A stretch of DNA of 9,221 nucleotides from Actinomycetota bacterium. GTDB taxonomy: Bacteria > Actinomycetota > Actinomycetes > S36-B12 > UBA5976. Both the position numbers and the translations under genes were made by a program. Below the pieces are notes generated by a model. The model saw nothing but the letters and a program-made list of their open reading frames with translations. It was not told where the DNA came from and made no database searches. The stretch covers positions 1 to 9,221 of the forward strand of contig JAFMIT010000065.1 of NCBI GenBank assembly GCA_017853815.1, given 5' to 3'. Of this stretch, positions 6,936 through 9,221 are shown in pieces (within the stretch, counting starts at the first letter, position 1; every line of letters starts with the position of its first letter).

Positions 6936-8204
6936 CTAACCGCGTGGGTAAGCAGGGAAACGATGAACGAGATCGGTCACTTCGTTGCCGACAGCCGTCA
7001 GCTCTGCAGCATCGTCTGTCTTGATCGCGCGAGCAATCAACTTGCCGATGGTCTTCATTTCTTCAACGCCCATGCCCTGGGTCGTCACTGATGGCGTTCC
7101 TACACGGATGCCAGACGCAACTGATGGTGGGGCTGGATCGTAAGGAATCGCGTTCTTGTTCAACACAATCTTGGCGGCATCCGCACGCTTCTCCGCATCG
7201 GCACCGGTCACACCAATTCCCTGCAGATCGAGCAATGACAAGTGAGTGTCAGTGCCACCAGTGATCGGACGCAAGCCTTCTTCAGCGAGCGATGCCGTCA
7301 ACGCCTGCGAGTTCACAATGACTTGCTTTGCGTACGCCTGATATTCAGGGGTCGCACATTCAGCGAGGTTCACAGCCTTGGCTGCAATGGCGTGCATCAG
7401 TGGGCCGCCCTGCATCATCGGGAACACGGCTTTATCAATTGCGGCAGCGAGTTCTTCGCGGCACAAAATCATGCCGCCACGAGGACCGCGCAAAACTTTG
7501 TGCGTCGTAAACGTCACGACATCTGCATACGGCACTGGCGATGGAATCGCTTTGCCCGCAACCAAACCAATGAAGTGCGCCGCATCGACGAGCAACTTCG
7601 CGCCAACTTCGTCCGCAATTTCGCGAAACGCTGCAAAATCAATCAAACGTGGAATCGCAGAACCACCAGCAATGATCATCTTTGGCTTGTGTTCGCGAGC
7701 AAGGTCACGCATCTGGTCGTAATCAATGTCTTCAGAGCCTTTGGCCACGCCATACGCATACGCGTTAAACCACTTGCCTGAGAAAGACACTTTGGTGCCG
7801 TGCGTCAAGTGACCGCCATGCGGCAATGCCATGCCAAGAATTGTGTCGCCTGGCTGCAACAGCGCGCCGTACACCGCCATGTTGGCGCTCGCACCTGAGT
7901 GCGGCTGCAAGTTTGCGTGCTCTGCGCCGAACAGCGCCTTAGCGCGTTCGATGCCGAGAGACTCTGCTTCATCCACGACTGCGCAGCCACCGTAGTAGCG
8001 GCGACCTGGGTAGCCCTCTGCATATTTGTTGGTCAGCACGCTGCCCAGTGCCGTCAACACCGAAGGCGATGTGAAGTTCTCTGACGCAATCAGCTGCAGG
8101 CCATTGCGTTCGCGGTCGAGCTCGCGCAAGAGAATGTCGGCAATCTGCGGATCGAGGGCCTCAAGGGCGGCGAAGTCTGGTCCCCAGAACGGAGTAGTCG
8201 ACAT
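6936..8204 (-). CDS. glyA: serine hydroxymethyltransferase
   Basis: This PLP enzyme interconverts serine and glycine with tetrahydrofolate, the main source of one-carbon units; it is cytoplasmic. The product has 422 residues, the usual bacterial length. Visible are LIASENFTSPSVL (38-50), the catalytic glutamate E63 in YAEGYPGRRYYGG, the PLP-stacking region SGASAN (103-108), the cofactor-binding pair D207 and H210 in VDAAH, the Schiff-base lysine K236 in TTHKVLRGPRGG, and the carboxylate-binding arginine R367 in GIRVGTP. The residue after the lysine is Val where many homologues have Thr; I believe this also occurs in other actinobacteria. The ATG has AAAGG 7 bases upstream. The gene lies 46 bases after the Fic gene; no glycine or folate riboswitch fits in that gap. 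The link to wecA and atp genes is conserved in actinobacteria. Confidence 0.98.
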   Translation of the reverse strand: MSTTPFWGPDFAALEALDPQIADILLRELDRERNGLQLIASENFTSPSVLTALGSVLTNKYAEGYPGRRYYGGCAVVDEAESLGIERAKALFGAEHANLQPHSGASANMAVYGALLQPGDTILGMALPHGGHLTHGTKVSFSGKWFNAYAYGVAKGSEDIDYDQMRDLAREHKPKMIIAGGSAIPRLIDFAAFREIADEVGAKLLVDAAHFIGLVAGKAIPSPVPYADVVTFTTHKVLRGPRGGMILCREELAAAIDKAVFPMMQGGPLMHAIAAKAVNLAECATPEYQAYAKQVIVNSQALTASLAEEGLRPITGGTDTHLSLLDLQGIGVTGADAEKRADAAKIVLNKNAIPYDPAPPSVASGIRVGTPSVTTQGMGVEEMKTIGKLIARAIKTDDAAELTAVGNEVTDLVHRFPAYPRG

Positions 8205-8250
8205 GATGGGCCTTTCTCAACGGCGGTCCCCGAATCCTATGCGACCCGCC

Positions 8251-9138
8251 TCAGCCAGCCCGAGACTGACTCAGCTGAGCCAGCGAGTTCTCGGCAGCCT
8301 GAGCAACCAGCCTCAAGAACCACACAATCCACTCGTCAAAATCGCCGAGCCGGGAGGTGTCAGCTAGAAGTCTGTAATAGCGATTTCGCTCTCTGAAAAT
8401 CTGCGTCGACAAGTTCAAAAATGGCCCCGAAAGCAAACCCTCCTTGGTGAGCATGGCGTCGATGAGCATCCTGCCTATCCGGCCGTTTCCGTCAGCAAAC
8501 GGATGTATTGCCTCAAAACGGTGATGCACGACCGCGATCTTCTTGAGCGAACTCATTTCTGCGTGTTCCATGAAGTCGAATAGATCGCTCATCAGATGCG
8601 GAACCATCCATGCAGGTGGCGGCACGCACTCAACTTCGCCAGTCGCGGAATCGACGATGTACACAGGCCGATCGCGATATGAGCCTGGTCGAGCATGGTT
8701 GTCAGTCGAATACATCCACATCTTTTCGTGCGCCTCGCGCAGTCGAGTCTGAGTGAGCGACGTTCTCGTAATACCCCGAAACATCAGGTCGTATGCGTAC
8801 GACAACGCCAGCACTTCTTCTAGACCTGAAGGAGGTTTCTCAGTCGGGTTGTTGCGGTGGAAGCGCAGTCGCTCCACATCCGCATGAATACCTTCGATCT
8901 TTGAACTGGAAACCCGATCACTCAACTGGAGCGTCTGAAGATGCCCAACATCGGCCGTCGCCACTGCGGCATCCAGTGCGCTCAGCGCAGCCAAAGCAGC
9001 ACGCTCGTACTCCTGAACGAGATACGAAAAGGTCCACGCATCAACTGACAGAGGTAACGGCAGTGGTATCTCGTGCCGCTGTTGAGTCTCTGCATCTCTA
9101 CGCACTTCATAAAAGTCGTTGGCATACCACTCGCGCAT
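8251..9138 (-). CDS. Fic-domain protein, class II (predicted AMP-transferase, self-inhibited)
   Basis: Fic enzymes usually transfer AMP from ATP to a hydroxyl of a target protein. This 295-residue product has a Fic N-terminal domain (about 1-90), the complete active-site motif HPFADGNGR (212-220) with the following R223, the target-docking flap near GSYRDRPVYIV (152-162), and an N-terminal inhibitory motif SSKIEG (78-83) matching (S/T)xxxE(G/N), with E82 as the inhibitory glutamate. This defines class II, in which inhibitor and enzyme are one chain, so no separate antitoxin is needed. It ends soon after the Fic core (FDEWIVWFLRLVAQ) and lacks the C-terminal winged-helix domain found in many relatives. 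The target is unknown. An in-frame GTG at 9168 would add ten residues; neither start has a Shine-Dalgarno, and the ATG is preferred because of a -10-like motif 7 bases upstream. Confidence 0.92.
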   Translation of the reverse strand: MREWYANDFYEVRRDAETQQRHEIPLPLPLSVDAWTFSYLVQEYERAALAALSALDAAVATADVGHLQTLQLSDRVSSSKIEGIHADVERLRFHRNNPTEKPPSGLEEVLALSYAYDLMFRGITRTSLTQTRLREAHEKMWMYSTDNHARPGSYRDRPVYIVDSATGEVECVPPPAWMVPHLMSDLFDFMEHAEMSSLKKIAVVHHRFEAIHPFADGNGRIGRMLIDAMLTKEGLLSGPFLNLSTQIFRERNRYYRLLADTSRLGDFDEWIVWFLRLVAQAAENSLAQLSQSRAG

Positions 9139-9145
9139 GCACGAA

Positions 9146-9151
9146 ACTGTA
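9146..9151 (-). promoter_or_regulatory. possible -10 element for a leaderless Fic transcript
   Basis: TACAGT on the minus strand ends 7 bases before the ATG at 9138, the spacing expected if transcription starts at the start codon itself, a common arrangement in actinobacteria. The gene has no Shine-Dalgarno, which fits. The -35 region is poor (TTGCTC at a long spacing). Confidence 0.3.
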
Positions 9152-9190
9152 AACAGATTCAAAGGCACAAGAGCAAGTAAGCGCTCTAGC

Positions 9191-9199
9191 TGTGGATAA
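9191..9199 (-). promoter_or_regulatory. perfect consensus DnaA box
   Basis: The minus strand reads TTATCCACA, the consensus binding site of the replication initiator DnaA, about 50 bases upstream of the possible Fic promoter. It is single within the window, so an origin is not indicated. It could be a titration or regulatory site or a chance match. Confidence 0.35.
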
Positions 9200-9221
9200 C
9201 CTCAGCTGGCGATCATCGAGA

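Noticed and set aside
7242..7781. A 179-codon open frame on the plus strand
   Set aside because: It is antisense to the conserved core of glyA and has no domain or ribosome-binding site that supports it.
8205..8250. A possible glycine or folate riboswitch upstream of glyA
   Set aside because: The gap of 46 bases is too short for either aptamer class and shows no matching conserved core.

Overview
The window is a stretch of core bacterial chromosome, read entirely on the minus strand. It most resembles an actinobacterium (Actinomycetota). The evidence is the gene order glyA - wecA/rfe - atpI - atpB - atpE - atpF - atpH - atpA, an ATP synthase delta subunit of about 270 residues (longer than the roughly 180 usual elsewhere), separate b and delta genes (not fused as in mycobacteria), and an a subunit with the GCGFPAP motif near its N-terminus that I know from Streptomyces. 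Base composition is only moderately GC-rich, which points away from Streptomyces and could fit a less GC-rich lineage such as Acidimicrobiia. That placement is inference.

In transcription order (right to left): a class II Fic-type AMP-transferase gene (9138-8251); glyA, serine hydroxymethyltransferase (8204-6936); a WecA/Rfe-type polyprenyl-phosphate sugar-1-phosphate transferase (6924-5812); a 507-residue TPR solenoid protein of unknown function (5748-4225); an AtpI-like four-helix membrane protein (4193-3747); an AtpZ-like two-helix protein (3719-3471); and then atpB, atpE, atpF, atpH and the first 309 codons of atpA, which runs off the left edge. Genes are tightly packed. Two junctions overlap by one base (TAATG), several gaps are 11-63 bases, and no intrinsic terminator was seen, so much of the window may be transcribed together.

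The ATP synthase genes supply the membrane sector (a, c, b), the stalk (b, delta) and catalytic-head subunit alpha of a proton-type F1Fo ATP synthase. AtpI and AtpZ are small accessory membrane proteins. The genes for gamma, beta and epsilon would be expected past the left edge. WecA and GlyA act in cell-envelope polymer initiation and one-carbon metabolism. They are not mechanistically part of the ATP synthase, but they are conserved neighbours of it in actinobacteria.

No clear new multi-gene system is visible. The points most worth a second look are the TPR gene inserted between wecA and atpI, a perfect UUCG-loop hairpin just before the atpE ribosome-binding site, the Fic gene next to glyA with a promoter-like motif placed for a leaderless transcript, and a perfect consensus DnaA box at the right edge.
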